A stretch of 64,000 nt of DNA from Thalassobacillus pellis. GTDB taxonomy: Bacteria > Bacillota > Bacilli > Bacillales > Halobacillaceae. This document shows, piece after piece, positions 16,665 to 23,910 of the stretch (position 1 is its first letter; every line of letters starts with the position of its first letter). Where the stretch lies: assembly GCF_016908295.1 (NCBI RefSeq), contig NZ_JAFBDO010000006.1:100264-164263 (forward strand). The letters are read 5' to 3'. Under the pieces are notes generated by a model. That model searched no databases. It was given only the letters and a program-made list of their open reading frames with translations, and was not told the DNA's origin. A program made the position numbers and the translations under genes.

Positions 16665-16730
16665 GACCTGCGTTTTCCGCTACGGCGCAGGTCAGAGCTT
16701 GTTGACACAGGCGTTGTCCTCCCGTACTGT
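16665..16730 (+). promoter_or_regulatory. Class A promoter
   Basis: GACCTGCG 16665-16672 and CGCAGGTC 16686-16693, TTGACA 16702-16707, 17-bp spacer, TACTGT 16725-16730. Confidence 0.75.
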
Positions 16731-16780
16731 ATTGTCTGTCATCACGACGCGATGAAGCGATCGAAAGGAACGGATAGATC

Positions 16781-17128
16781 GTGAAGAAGCTTGGCATCAG
16801 GGCTGGCTTTGCTGCTCTGACTGTCTTCGCTCTGACTGCCTGTGAAGACAACACTCGTGTAGGAGACGTATGTAAGCGTGACATGGCGCTCGTCTCCAGC
16901 TCTGAGGTTGTAGCCAGGAGTAGCGGAACTCGTAGTGGCGGCAGAAGTGTGAGCACCGGTGGAAGTACCGGCAGTCTTAGCGGTAGCAGTGGGACCACTG
17001 GGGGAAGCGGTCGATACCAGAACGGTAACAATGGGAATACTGGGGTTATTGGTGGAAGTAGTTATGGTCATGGGAGTGGTGGTGGACACTACTACCGTGA
17101 GGACGACTGTGCTGCTCGTATAGAGTAG
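16781..17128 (+). CDS. Gly/Ser-rich lipoprotein, 115 aa
   Basis: Signal peptide MKKLGIRAGFAALTVFA with lipobox LTAC (Cys 21). The middle is a low-complexity Gly/Ser tract (about residues 48-100), and two Cys in DVCKRD and DDCAAR could form a disulfide. A GTG start follows AAAGGAA. It is probably exported and anchored to the membrane. First gene after DHR copy 1, under a class A promoter. Unknown function. Confidence 0.65.
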   Translation: MKKLGIRAGFAALTVFALTACEDNTRVGDVCKRDMALVSSSEVVARSSGTRSGGRSVSTGGSTGSLSGSSGTTGGSGRYQNGNNGNTGVIGGSSYGHGSGGGHYYREDDCAARIE

Positions 17129-17184
17129 ATCGGTCGTCTATGGATACAGTTCATCGGTAAAAGCCGAGAGATTGAGAGAGGTTA

Positions 17185-17286
17185 ATGGCTCCGAGACCGC
17201 CGAATGAGCCTCCGAAGGACTGGAAGCCATGTCCCAAGTGCGGGAGGAGGATTTGCACGCACCCCCAAGAGAAGCGTATGGTATAG
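17185..17286 (+). CDS. Tiny zinc-ribbon-like protein, 33 aa
   Basis: MAPRPPNEPPKDWKPCPKCG, then RRICTHPQEK: a CxxC plus C/H knuckle. Weak upstream GAGAGAGG. It is one of about ten tiny Cys-rich proteins in this island. Confidence 0.45.
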   Translation: MAPRPPNEPPKDWKPCPKCGRRICTHPQEKRMV

Positions 17287-17345
17287 AAAAGCGTAGGCCC
17301 CATAGGTGTTCCGGAACTAATGGAATATAGAGAGAAAAGGAAGTC

Positions 17346-17501
17346 ATGGGAGAGGGAAAGCGTAAGTCGTCAGCGGGAACTCGCAGGAAGAAGGAGAAGC
17401 GGGCCACGGGCCGGGAGGCATGCAGAGCGGCAGGTCATCCCGGTTACAACCCCCAGACTGGGATGTGTGAGACCTGCGGGACCCCAGCCCGCTCTAAGTG
17501 A
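17346..17501 (+). CDS. Tiny basic zinc-binding-like protein, 51 aa
   Basis: Basic N-terminus (MGEGKRKSSAGTRRKKEKR), then C-x4-H-x9-C-x2-C (ACRAAGHPGYNPQTGMCETC). The start follows AAAAGGAAGTC and a strong terminator follows. The charge suggests nucleic-acid binding. Confidence 0.55.
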   Translation: MGEGKRKSSAGTRRKKEKRATGREACRAAGHPGYNPQTGMCETCGTPARSK

Positions 17502-17528
17502 CCCCGGTCCTGGTTGAGCAACACTGAA

Positions 17529-17559
17529 AACAGCCCCCTCCCTTGGTGGGGGCTGTTTT
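17529..17559 (+). terminator. Rho-independent terminator
   Basis: AACAGCCCCC...GGGGGCTGTTTT. Confidence 0.85.
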
Positions 17560-17573
17560 CGGGTTTAGGTCAT

Positions 17574-17624
17574 TACGCTGCGTGATACTGGTTACAGAGC
17601 GTAATGGCTGAAAAATTTTTTTTG
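17574..17624 (+). terminator. E box, copy 3
   Basis: ACGCTGCGTGATACTGGTTA-CAGAGCGT stem region then AAAAATTTTTTTT. Confidence 0.5.
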
Positions 17625-17712
17625 GCGCTTCGCGCCTCGTCCTGCGCCATTTACTTTACATTACCCGCCTGGTATGGCGGGAGGGTCGATGCTTTGCATC
17701 TCTGCCAATACC

Positions 17713-17800
17713 GGATAAATCCCGATATGGCCATATCCGGATTTATCCGACATATCCTGATTTATCCCACGAACTCCGTCCAAGGATAAATCGAACATGT
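17713..17800 (+). repeat. DHR copy 2
   Basis: Hairpin 1 GGATAAATCC/GGATTTATCC with a long tip GATATGGCCATATC; hairpin 2 GATTTATCC/GGATAAATC; one ACATGT is ACATAT. Confidence 0.9.
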
Positions 17801-18087
17801 CAGGTGAAGTATCCTTCTCTGGTCCTTACTCCCTGTTTGAGCTTTGCTTCTAGGAATGGCTGCCTATCGTTGGAATGAAGGTAAGGGGCGGGCTACAAGG
17901 GAAAGGGAGAGGGCCGATATCCAGTTACCCTTTCTATTTTCGAATACAGAGGGGAATGCTTTTTGTACAGTTAGTTTTATCCTGTACCCCTAAGGTGATT
18001 CCCCTTCCAAAAAGTGTGATTTCTTTGTTTCCCGTTCCACCCTCCTTAACGGTATCGATCGTAACGGGAGTGCTTTTTATGAGGTTA
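17801..18087. other. Gene-free stretch, possible WYL-domain remnant
   Basis: Contains a GCGGGCTA box (17888-17895). On the minus strand about 46 codons up to 17954 read STPVTIDTVKEGGT near their start, like the WYL-type product at 20321-20596 (YPVTIDYVKEDGT), but no start codon is seen. Probably a decayed copy. Confidence 0.35.
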
Positions 18088-18124
18088 CCCTCCCCCTCTA
18101 TCTATTAAGACAGAGGGGGGAGGG
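18088..18124 (-). terminator. Hairpin terminator
   Basis: CCCTCCCCCTCT...AGAGGGGGGAGGG, 7 nt past the stop of the minus-strand gene. Confidence 0.75.
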
Positions 18125-18130
18125 TATGCC

Positions 18131-18379
18131 CTACTTCCGTAGTTCTGATTTGTGGATCAGGTGCCCATCTGAACCGATTTTGCCGTAAACGACTTCGTCA
18201 TTGAGGGGAAGCCCTGAACCTCCCGCTCGAACAGCATATTCGAGTACCGCAGGGTCTCTTCCCGAGTCCCTCCAGGACTTTCCGGAAACACGGTCCCACC
18301 AGTCTTCGATACGGAACATTTTTCCGTTCTTGAGCGTGACGGTCTTTCCGGCCAGCGGGTGAGCCGTTTCGTGAATCAT
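18131..18379 (-). CDS. Actinophage-type unknown protein (EDWWDRVSGKSW family), 82 aa
   Basis: HPLAGKTVTLKNGKMFRIED, then WWDRVSGKSWRDS and EVVYGKIGSDGHLIHKSEL. I recognise this block pattern from many actinobacteriophage genomes, where it is a hypothetical protein. The start at 18379 is chosen because a promoter (TGGACA-N17-TACATT, 18446-18418) lies just upstream, inside the longer open frame. Own terminator. Function unknown. Confidence 0.7.
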   Translation of the reverse strand: MIHETAHPLAGKTVTLKNGKMFRIEDWWDRVSGKSWRDSGRDPAVLEYAVRAGGSGLPLNDEVVYGKIGSDGHLIHKSELRK

Positions 18380-18417
18380 GGAGGACTTGCCCCTTTCGTG
18401 ATTTGCGGACAACTTCC

Positions 18418-18523
18418 AATGTAGTGGGGACCACTGCTCTTGTCCATCCTCCAGCTTGTGAGACACCTCATACGATAGTGACCCTGGTATCGGGTTGCGC
18501 CAGAGACCGCTTCCCTGTACTGT
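18418..18523. promoter_or_regulatory. Divergent promoters around a CRP/FNR-type site
   Basis: Minus: TGGACA 18446-18441, TACATT 18423-18418. Site GTGAGACACCTCA 18458-18470. Plus: TTGCGC 18495-18500, 17-bp spacer, TACTGT 18518-18523, then GTGCTTGTTCGGGGGAG, the leader word of this promoter class (class B). Confidence 0.75.
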
Positions 18524-18571
18524 AGTGCTTGTTCGGGGGAGACACCTCTAAGAGCCAACAAGGAGAAAATC

Positions 18572-18739
18572 GTGTCTCAGGCGAGTCGGAGCAAGGACAA
18601 GACGATGGCGGCATCCATGAAGAAGTTCGGGATCAAGCGTGACTCGGGTAAGTGCCCGAGGGGATGCGGTGCTCTCGTCAAGAACGGGGGCAGCCCGCTG
18701 CTGGACCACCTGAAGACCTGCCTGGGTCCCCGCCGCTAG
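18572..18739 (+). CDS. Small zinc-finger protein, actinophage type, 55 aa
   Basis: Basic N-terminus (MSQASRSKDKTMAASMKKFG), then CPRGCGALVKNGG and HLKTCLG: a C-x3-C...H-x3-C zinc finger. Similar short proteins are common in Streptomyces phages (from memory). A GTG start follows AAGGAG. Probably binds nucleic acid. Confidence 0.7.
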   Translation: MSQASRSKDKTMAASMKKFGIKRDSGKCPRGCGALVKNGGSPLLDHLKTCLGPRR

Positions 18740-18766
18740 TACCAGCTCACTAAACGGAGGAATCCG

Positions 18767-18787
18767 ATGATTCGAGCCCCGCCCTAA
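18767..18787 (+). CDS. Possible micro-ORF MIRAPP
   Basis: A perfect GGAGG lies 6 nt before ATG ATT CGA GCC CCG CCC TAA. The same peptide ending occurs at 24515-24565 (MSSNGSEMIRAPPKSG) and at the C-terminus of the acetyltransferase at 26276 (AMIRPPQS). It may be the tail of a lost gene or a real peptide. Confidence 0.3.
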   Translation: MIRAPP

Positions 18788-18873
18788 CCCGGATATTTAT
18801 CCAATACCTAAAAACGAATCAAGACTCATAATTGGAAGGGGTGGAGAGCATGTAAAGACCGAGACCATAGATC

Positions 18874-18915
18874 AAAAAGGGGGAGTTCTTTAGGAGAGAA
18901 CTTCCCCTTTTTGGT
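18874..18915 (+). terminator. Rho-independent terminator
   Basis: AAAAAGGGGGAGTTCT...AGAACTTCCCCCTTTTT. Confidence 0.85.
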
Positions 18916-18929
18916 GGAGAAAGACAATT

Positions 18930-18981
18930 ACGTAGTGTAAGGATAGATTACACAGCGTAACAACGACCAAAAAAATTTTTT
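18930..18981 (+). terminator. E box, copy 4
   Basis: ACGTAGTGTAA...TTACACAGCGT followed by AAAAAAATTTTTT. Confidence 0.5.
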
Positions 18982-19006
18982 CGTTGCTTCGCGCCTCGCC
19001 GGCCCC

Positions 19007-19081
19007 GGATAAATCTAGATATAACCATATCCAGATTTATCCGACATGTCCTGATTTATCCTGGCGGATAAATCGAACATG
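19007..19081 (+). repeat. DHR copy 3
   Basis: GGATAAATCT/AGATTTATCC (compensated pair), short-loop hairpin 2 GATTTATCC-TGGC-GGATAAATC. Confidence 0.9.
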
Positions 19082-19430
19082 CCGGAGGGGCGTGTCGGTG
19101 GCTCCCATCTTTCCGTTAAGGAGTCATCAGCATTCGCTTCACCCCTGCACTTTTGAGGGGACCTGTCAGCCTCCGATTCCCTCGTGGTTGCGGTGGTGGA
19201 GCATTTATTCCACGTTCCCCTTGTTGCGGGTCCCCTGTCCCCTCGAGCTCCCCGAAGTCACTCCCCCCGGGGAAAGTACGCCCCGGGGGGACCGACTCCG
19301 TTGAGTCTGTTTCGAGGGGACTCCCCCACAACAAGAGGCTTTCGCGGCATAAACGCGCCTGCGCCTGTAGCCGGTGGGGGTTGTTTCCGATCTGAGACCT
19401 TTCTGTTATCGGTGAAGTGCCTGTTTCCGC
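19082..19430. other. Gene-free stretch with structured repeat III
   Basis: Dense GC-rich inverted pairs, including structured repeat III (19257-19348). No gene seen. Confidence 0.45.
19257..19348. repeat. Structured repeat III, copy 1
   Basis: Hairpins CCCCCCGGGG-AAAGTACG-CCCCGGGGGG and GACTCCGTTGAGTC, then TCGAGGGGAC and ACAACAAGAGGCTTTCG. Second copy at 23468-23553. Confidence 0.6.
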
Positions 19431-19438
19431 TTTCTTGC

Positions 19439-19447
19439 TGCTATACT
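19439..19447 (+). promoter_or_regulatory. Extended -10 promoter
   Basis: TGCTATACT is an extended -10; no good -35 is seen. It is 33 nt upstream of the start at 19480. Confidence 0.4.
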
Positions 19448-19479
19448 GGGGATGTTCACCAAGGCAAGCGGAAGGGTTG

Positions 19480-19986
19480 ATGATGGTTACGATGATGTCG
19501 TACGTACTCGGCATTCTGAGCGCCATTGGCGTTGCGCTCTCGATTTGGGAGTCCGGCCAGCGAACCCAGCGGACGAAGCGAATCAAGAAGTACGGGATTT
19601 GGTTCAACCTGGTGGCCCAGATTCCGTGGTTCATCTTCAACGTCATCGCCGAGTCTTACGGATTGTTCATCATCAATATCATCACGGTGGTGACGTCTGT
19701 CCTGACCTTGAAAAAGATGCGCCAGCCGGAAGCGTTTTGCCACAGGTGTGGCGTAGCCCCTGCTGTAGCGTGTCGTGGCGAGGTGCTCTGCATTGAGCAT
19801 GTGAACATGTACGCGGAGGCGAACACCGGCGGTATCAACGAGCAATACATACACCCTTCGCCCATGGAGAAGGCAGACCGACCGGTCACCGGGACGGAAA
19901 TGGGTGACGCCCACTTGACGGGCATCACGATCAACCTTCCGAATGGAACGAAGGTGGCGGCGAAGGAAGGGAAAATCTCCCTATAA
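19480..19986 (+). CDS. Membrane protein with zinc-ribbon segment, 168 aa
   Basis: N-terminal half: three hydrophobic segments (YVLGILSAIGVALSIWE, WFNLVAQIPWFIFNVIA, LFIINIITVVTSVLTL), reminiscent of a half PQ-loop/SemiSWEET unit. Then a Cys/His cluster (FCHRCGVAPAVACRGEVLC, IEHV). The C-terminal 22 residues (GITINLPNGTKVAAKEGKISL trimmed) match the tail of the product at 22274 (GVTITRPDGTIIQAKEG). The start follows GGAAGG. Function unknown. Confidence 0.6.
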   Translation: MMVTMMSYVLGILSAIGVALSIWESGQRTQRTKRIKKYGIWFNLVAQIPWFIFNVIAESYGLFIINIITVVTSVLTLKKMRQPEAFCHRCGVAPAVACRGEVLCIEHVNMYAEANTGGINEQYIHPSPMEKADRPVTGTEMGDAHLTGITINLPNGTKVAAKEGKISL

Positions 19987-20079
19987 CCCTAGCAAACAGC
20001 CCCCGTTACGCTCCGTATCCTTGATAACAGAGCGTAACGGGGGTTGCAGCATGGAAGGAGTTTGTTTTTTGCCGGCCTC

Positions 20080-20152
20080 GGATAAATCCAGGGATTTATC
20101 CGACATGTCCTGATTTATCCCCCGCCTTCGTCAAGGGATAAATCGAACATGT
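20080..20152 (+). repeat. DHR copy 4
   Basis: Hairpin 1 nearly loopless (GGATAAATCC-AG-GGATTTATCC); hairpin 2 with extended tip GCCTTCGTC. Confidence 0.9.
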
Positions 20153-20264
20153 GGGACTCAGGTGCTGGAGCTGAACCCGGGCTCTTATAGTAAGGGATGA
20201 GTATCTTTTGGCGGAAAGGCAGGAATCGGGCTACATCGGTTGGGGAGCCTGGGGGTACTCGCCC

Positions 20265-20308
20265 GGTTGCCCTTTCTGTTTGTGGACAGAGAGGGCAACC
20301 GATTTTTT
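20265..20308. terminator. Bidirectional terminator
   Basis: GGTTGCCCT...AGGGCAACC followed by ATTTTTTG;serves the minus-strand gene at 20321. Confidence 0.7.
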
Positions 20309-20320
20309 GTTCTTTCGGTT

Positions 20321-20596
20321 TTATCGCTTCACGCGATAGCGGCTGCGGTGTACGGTAAAGGTTTGGATGCGATCCACCCTCCAGGAACGCGGTTGTTGGG
20401 TTTCCCGGTCCATCGCCATAAGCAGGGGATTTCCGGCTTTGGTTATCCGGCAGGCGTAGATCTCGATGGTTCGCAGTGTTGGCGTTCCATCTTCCTTGAC
20501 GTAATCGATCGTAACGGGATAGCCCTTTTCCATGGCCATGTGCATCCGGGATAGGGTCGCTTCGAGTGAGAAGCCCTTACGCAATGGGTCCTCCAT
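20321..20596 (-). CDS. WYL-domain-like small protein, 91 aa
   Basis: YPVTIDYVKEDGTPTLRTIE, then IYACRITKAGNPLLMAMDRE and RSWRVDRIQTF follow the WYL domain pattern (ligand-sensing SH3-like fold; the WYL triplet itself is changed). The domain normally sits in transcription regulators, but here there is no DNA-binding part. It might sense a nucleic acid or nucleotide ligand. No clear ribosome site; GGAAAAAAG lies upstream. Confidence 0.6.
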   Translation of the reverse strand: MEDPLRKGFSLEATLSRMHMAMEKGYPVTIDYVKEDGTPTLRTIEIYACRITKAGNPLLMAMDRETQQPRSWRVDRIQTFTVHRSRYRVKR

Positions 20597-20632
20597 CTAT
20601 CGTTGGTCTTTTTTCCCTATCACTCGCCTAGG

Positions 20633-20664
20633 GATGCCCCCTCACTGGGGAAAGAGGGGGCATC
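20633..20664 (-). terminator. Hairpin terminator
   Basis: GATGCCCCCTC...GAGGGGGCATC, directly past the stop at 20675. Confidence 0.75.
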
Positions 20665-20674
20665 CGATGTTCGT

Positions 20675-20848
20675 TTACTGCCGAGGTCCCCAGAACCCTC
20701 CCTTTGCCTCGATCTTAGCGGCAATTTCCCGCGCCGCTTCTGGACCCGCCCGGACTTCCCCCCGAGCAATCTGGCCTTGAATCCGTTCGGACTCGGAAGG
20801 TGGGGTGACCTGCCCCTTGTCTTTCTTATTCTTTCCAATTCGGGACAT
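20675..20848 (-). CDS. Small charged protein, 57 aa
   Basis: MSRIGKNKKDKGQVTPPSES, then a helix ERIQGQIARGEVRAGPEAAR and EIAAKIEAKGGFWGPRQ. It has its own promoter TTGACG-N17-TAGAGT (20924-20896) and terminator. Not recognised. Confidence 0.6.
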   Translation of the reverse strand: MSRIGKNKKDKGQVTPPSESERIQGQIARGEVRAGPEAAREIAAKIEAKGGFWGPRQ

Positions 20849-20895
20849 GGTTGCTTGTGTTATCCTTTCGATTCGGTGTGAGAGGGACGATTCCC

Positions 20896-21000
20896 ACTCT
20901 ATGCCCTCCCAGTCCCGTCGTCAAGGGTCTGTGAAGGTGAGACACGACACACCTCATCACCCGCTTTCGGCTTGCACGAGCGTCCGTAACCCGGTACTGT
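20896..21000. promoter_or_regulatory. Divergent promoters
   Basis: Minus TTGACG (20924-20919) and TAGAGT (20901-20896). Plus TTGCAC (20972-20977), 17-bp spacer, TACTGT (20995-21000) with the class B leader GTGCTTGTTCGGGGGAG. A longer GTGAGACAC...CCTCATCAC region lies between. Confidence 0.7.
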
Positions 21001-21043
21001 GGTGCTTGTTCGGGGGAGATGCCGCCAACAACAGGGAGGTAAC

Positions 21044-21124
21044 ATGTGTGAATGTGGTGCGCCTGTGTTCGCTGGTTGTAAACGTCAGCGACACTGCCAG
21101 CGACACTGTTCATGTCCGCGATAA
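21044..21124 (+). CDS. Tiny Cys-rich peptide, 26 aa
   Basis: MCECGAPVFAGCKRQRHCQR, then HCSCPR: six Cys and two His in 26 residues, a zinc-binding pattern. The start follows AGGGAGG by 5 nt, after a class B promoter. Confidence 0.5.
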   Translation: MCECGAPVFAGCKRQRHCQRHCSCPR

Positions 21125-21152
21125 GTTGTCCCCACCAAAAGAAGGAGTAACA

Positions 21153-21224
21153 TTGTCGAAGGACCCCGCAGACGGGACCGCCGACCAGCGCACGGGTCGG
21201 GACCAGCAGCCCGAGACGGACTGA
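21153..21224 (+). CDS. Possible 23-aa peptide
   Basis: A TTG start follows AAGGAG by 7 nt: MSKDPADGTADQRTGRDQQP then ETD. Acidic, no domain. It ends 34 nt before a terminator. Confidence 0.35.
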   Translation: MSKDPADGTADQRTGRDQQPETD

Positions 21225-21258
21225 CGGAGTAGGTAGCTTTCCTAGTTATCTAAGCCAA

Positions 21259-21299
21259 GGAGCAAAGGGATCACGTGTTTCTCGGGGTCCCTTTGCTCC
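21259..21299 (+). terminator. Hairpin terminator
   Basis: GGAGCAAAGGGA...TCCCTTTGCTCC. Confidence 0.75.
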
Positions 21300-21342
21300 G
21301 CGTGAACAAGAATGGTTTTTTCATCTCCGATGGAGGTCCCAA

Positions 21343-21447
21343 GTGGCTGCCGACATGGATCCGGTTCGCGAAGTCATTCGAATCTTTACCGGACATCAGG
21401 AGGAAGCCGAAACGGATTCCGAGGAACCGGAGCAATCAGAGGAGTAA
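21343..21447 (+). CDS. Possible acidic 34-aa protein
   Basis: GTG start with GGAGG 6 nt upstream; reads MAADMDPVREVIRIFTGHQE then ten more residues, mostly Glu/Ser. It lies between two terminators. Confidence 0.4.
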   Translation: MAADMDPVREVIRIFTGHQEEAETDSEEPEQSEE

Positions 21448-21450
21448 TCG

Positions 21451-21488
21451 GAAACGGGTAACCCGAGGCCTGGGGGGTTACCCGTTTC
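21451..21488 (+). terminator. Hairpin terminator
   Basis: GAAACGGGTAACCC...GGTTACCCGTTTC then TATTTTT. Confidence 0.8.
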
Positions 21489-21516
21489 TATTTTTGATAT
21501 CCCGTTTGCCGGCTGC

Positions 21517-21579
21517 GGATAAATCCAATGGATTTATCCGACATGTCCTGATTGATCCTGACGGATCAATCGAACATGT
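21517..21579 (+). repeat. DHR copy 5
   Basis: Shortest full copy. Hairpin 2 is GATTGATCC-TGAC-GGATCAATC, both arms changed together (T-A pair replaced by G-C). Confidence 0.9.
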
Positions 21580-21707
21580 TGGGGGGACGTATATAAGGTT
21601 CCAGGGGGGTTACGGTCGATGTTGGTACAGGCAAAGCGCGGGCTAGGAGGCCGAATGTGGTACTCGGATTTTCCGAGGACCTTTTTGTGGCGCTTGTCTT
21701 TTTCGCT

Positions 21708-21771
21708 GTGAGTCACCTCACCCCACGGTGACACAGTTAGGGTTGCACCAGAAGCCGGAAGCGGGTACCGT
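21708..21771 (+). promoter_or_regulatory. Class B promoter with CRP/FNR-type site
   Basis: GTGAGTCACCTCAC 21708-21721; TTGCAC 21743-21748, 17-bp spacer, TACCGT 21766-21771. Confidence 0.75.
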
Positions 21772-21819
21772 TGAGGCCGTTCGGCGGAGACCCGTGGAGA
21801 GACAGAGGAGAGAGAAAAA

Positions 21820-22110
21820 GTGTCCATCCTAGTTATTATGGTTCTTCCCTTGATTGGGGCTATCGGAATCTTCTTGAGCAGTTCCAAGGAAATGTTGAAG
21901 AAGGTAGCCGGGTTCTGGATCATCCTATTTTTCCAGGTTTCTTGGCTGTTCATCGGAATCTCCCTTATTGCTCGGAATCCTTCCGACAACTACCCTATTG
22001 TTTTTTGGCTCTTCCTCAACGCTTGGGTAATCGTTCATTGCTGCCGTGAAATGCGGAAGATGTACCAGAGCCGGAAGCGGACAAGGAGCGGGAAGAAGAC
22101 GGTGGGGTGA
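21820..22110 (+). CDS. Small membrane protein, 96 aa
   Basis: Three hydrophobic segments (ILVIMVLPLIGAIGIFL, WIILFFQVSWLFIGISLI, IVFWLFLNAWVIVHC) and a basic tail ending KRTRSGKKTVG. GTG start after GAGGAGAG. The stop overlaps the CRP-type site of the next promoter. Unknown; size and topology fit an exclusion or sensor-type protein. Confidence 0.6.
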   Translation: MSILVIMVLPLIGAIGIFLSSSKEMLKKVAGFWIILFFQVSWLFIGISLIARNPSDNYPIVFWLFLNAWVIVHCCREMRKMYQSRKRTRSGKKTVG

Positions 22111-22170
22111 CGCACCTCACACCATGGTGATCGGGTTTCGGCTGCACGAGTACCTGTCACCTGGTACTAT
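22107..22170 (+). promoter_or_regulatory. Class B promoter with CRP/FNR-type site
   Basis: GTGACGCACCTCAC 22107-22120; CTGCAC 22142-22147, 17-bp spacer, TACTAT 22165-22170, then TGTGCTTGTTCGGG. Confidence 0.75.
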
Positions 22171-22273
22171 TGTGCTTGTTCGGGAAGGTCACTAGCAGCT
22201 CGGTTACTAAGCTATTCCGAGCATGGACAGGTATCCAAGCCGTTAACGGCACCTTTAGGAAGGGAATTAAAAC

Positions 22274-22699
22274 ATGTTTGCTTTTGGCTCATACACGTTT
22301 TGGGACTGGATCACGTTTACCATTTCCATCATCTCCGTCGGTGTTCAATGGATGATTGCCTATCTTTCGAGGAGGCCGGAGAAGTCGAGCGTTCGCAAAC
22401 TGTGCACGCTCTTTTTCGTGGGCTTCCTTGTTCAATTGATATACATCTATTACTTTGTGGTTTCCACGCAGCCCGGCATGATGCTTAACCCCCTGATAAC
22501 CGTCGTCATGTATGTGTCCAATCTTTTCATGGTGCTGTATAAGCGTTTGCGGAAGAAGGAAGCGATTCCGAGCGAGAAGACGCTTTCCCCGATTCCCGAA
22601 AGTATCCCCGCTCCCTGTACACTGACACTGAAGGGAGTCACCATCACCCGACCGGATGGAACGATCATCCAGGCCAAAGAAGGGAGCTTGCAGCTTTAA
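22274..22699 (+). CDS. Membrane protein, 141 aa, related to 19480
   Basis: Three hydrophobic segments (WITFTISIISVGVQWMIAYL, LFFVGFLVQLIYIYYFVV, LITVVMYVSNLFMVLY), a linker, and the tail GVTITRPDGTIIQAKEG shared with the product at 19480-19986. The tail looks like a small beta-hairpin module attached to different membrane anchors. The start follows AAGGAAGGGAA. Unknown. Confidence 0.6.
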   Translation: MFAFGSYTFWDWITFTISIISVGVQWMIAYLSRRPEKSSVRKLCTLFFVGFLVQLIYIYYFVVSTQPGMMLNPLITVVMYVSNLFMVLYKRLRKKEAIPSEKTLSPIPESIPAPCTLTLKGVTITRPDGTIIQAKEGSLQL

Positions 22700-22714
22700 T
22701 CCTCTTTCACGGCA

Positions 22715-22748
22715 AAACCATCCCCCGGAAATCCGGGGGATGGTTTTT
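22715..22748 (+). terminator. Rho-independent terminator
   Basis: CCATCCCCCGG-AAAT-CCGGGGGATGG then TTTTT. Confidence 0.85.
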
Positions 22749-22832
22749 GGGTTTCCAGTCATTTTTAGGTGTGTACTGAAGACGTAACGCAGTGTGGCAA
22801 TGGGTTACCGAACGTAATCAGGTACCCGTTAC

Positions 22833-22905
22833 GGATAAATCCATGGGATTTATCCGACATGTCCTGATTGATCCTCTGACTTCGTCAAAGGATAAATCGA
22901 ACATG
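22833..22905 (+). repeat. DHR copy 6
   Basis: Hairpin 1 GGATAAATCC-AT-GGGATTTATCC; hairpin 2 left arm GATTGATCC, right arm GGATAAATC (one mismatch), tip TGACTTCGTCA. Confidence 0.9.
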
Positions 22906-23114
22906 ACGGGGGAAGGCTCATGTAAGGTTTGGGAATTTCTTCATGTTGGGCATCAATCTTTTTCCAGGTTGTATGATTTAACGTTTTTTGAGGGATGTAC
23001 GCTGGATTTGGTTCGGCACAAGGGCGGGCTACGGGGAGGGAGCAAGGGGATTGGAGCTGGCGCCCGAATGTCGGCTGTTTCCCCTCCAAGAGAGAACGTG
23101 TCGACCGTTACGGT

Positions 23115-23180
23115 TGTGAGGTACCTCACACCAGGGCGACCCGGTTTCGGTTTGCACTAGGGTCTGAGATACGGTACTGT
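23115..23180 (+). promoter_or_regulatory. Class B promoter with CRP/FNR-type site
   Basis: TGTGAGGTACCTCACA 23115-23130 (perfect palindrome); TTGCAC 23152-23157, 17-bp spacer, TACTGT 23175-23180. Palindrome centre is about 64 bp upstream of the likely start of transcription. Confidence 0.8.
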
Positions 23181-23221
23181 TCTTCTTGTTCAGGGGAGAC
23201 GAGAACGAAGGAGACAGTAAC

Positions 23222-23464
23222 GTGTCAACCCGCAAGACGTTCAAATCGATTGTAGATGCAATCAACTCTCAGGAAGGCTTCACCGAACGACAAGGTCGTT
23301 TCAAGATCGGTGCATACGGGGTGGACGCGGAAAACGAACGTCATCAGGTTCTTATCTTGATTGAGAACCTGATCTATGTTGGACGGGACAGCGTCCAAAT
23401 CACTACTCCGGAACAAACGGCCCGGGAGGTTATCGGTCTTTTGGCTAGGAAGCAAAAGCGGTAA
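23222..23464 (+). CDS. Small unknown protein, 80 aa
   Basis: Helix (FKSIVDAINSQEGF), two or three strands (RFKIGAYGVDAENE, VLILIENLIYVGR), then a helix (TAREVIGLLARKQKR). The helix-strands-helix plan resembles the products at 24272, 25452 and 32377. GTG start after GAAGGAGA. Unknown. Confidence 0.6.
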   Translation: MSTRKTFKSIVDAINSQEGFTERQGRFKIGAYGVDAENERHQVLILIENLIYVGRDSVQITTPEQTAREVIGLLARKQKR

Positions 23465-23467
23465 CCA

Positions 23468-23553
23468 GTCAGTCCCCCGGGGAAAATACGCCCCGGGGGA
23501 CCGACTCCGGCGAGTCTGTTTCGAGGGGAGGCCCCAGCAACAAGAGCCTTTCG
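23468..23553. repeat. Structured repeat III, copy 2
   Basis: CCCCCGGGG-AAAATACG-CCCCGGGGG and GACTCCGGCGAGTC; stem lengths and loop words match copy 1 at 19257. Confidence 0.6.
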
Positions 23554-23626
23554 AATTCTGATGACGAAGTTTCCGGTAGAGCTTGAGCGTTGTGCATGTG
23601 GGCGCCGGTGAGAGAAGAGGTAAAGG

Positions 23627-23737
23627 TTGTCCGCTCAAGGTCACCAGTGCGGGCTGATGGTTTGCCCGAATTGCAAAGAGGCCAGGTGTAATCATTCTTC
23701 CCGCTGCACTAGGGTAGCTTGTAGGTGCCTGCGATAG
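23627..23737 (+). CDS. Tiny Cys-rich peptide, 36 aa
   Basis: HQCGLMVCPNCKEARCNHSS then RCTRVACRCLR: eight Cys. A TTG start follows AGAGGTAAAGG closely. A 16-codon frame just upstream (23561-23611, ending RCACGRR) may be its displaced N-terminus. Zinc-binding pattern. Confidence 0.4.
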   Translation: MSAQGHQCGLMVCPNCKEARCNHSSRCTRVACRCLR

Positions 23738-23774
23738 TAACGAATCTTTCTGGGTACCTCCTACCAATGGATAG

Positions 23775-23812
23775 AAACGGCCGTTCCCCCAAGGGGAATG
23801 GTCGTTTTTTTT
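23775..23812 (+). terminator. Rho-independent terminator
   Basis: AAACGGCCGTTCCCC...GGGGAATGGTCG then eight T. Confidence 0.85.
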
Positions 23813-23837
23813 GGCGTTACGAGTTTTCGCAGGCCCT

Positions 23838-23910
23838 AGATAAATCCGGGGGATTTATCCGACATGTCCTGATTTATCCCCTGACTTCGTCAAAGGATAA
23901 ATCGAACATG
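23838..23910 (+). repeat. DHR copy 7
   Basis: AGATAAATCC/GGATTTATCC; GATTTATCC/GGATAAATC with tip TGACTTCGTCA. Confidence 0.9.
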
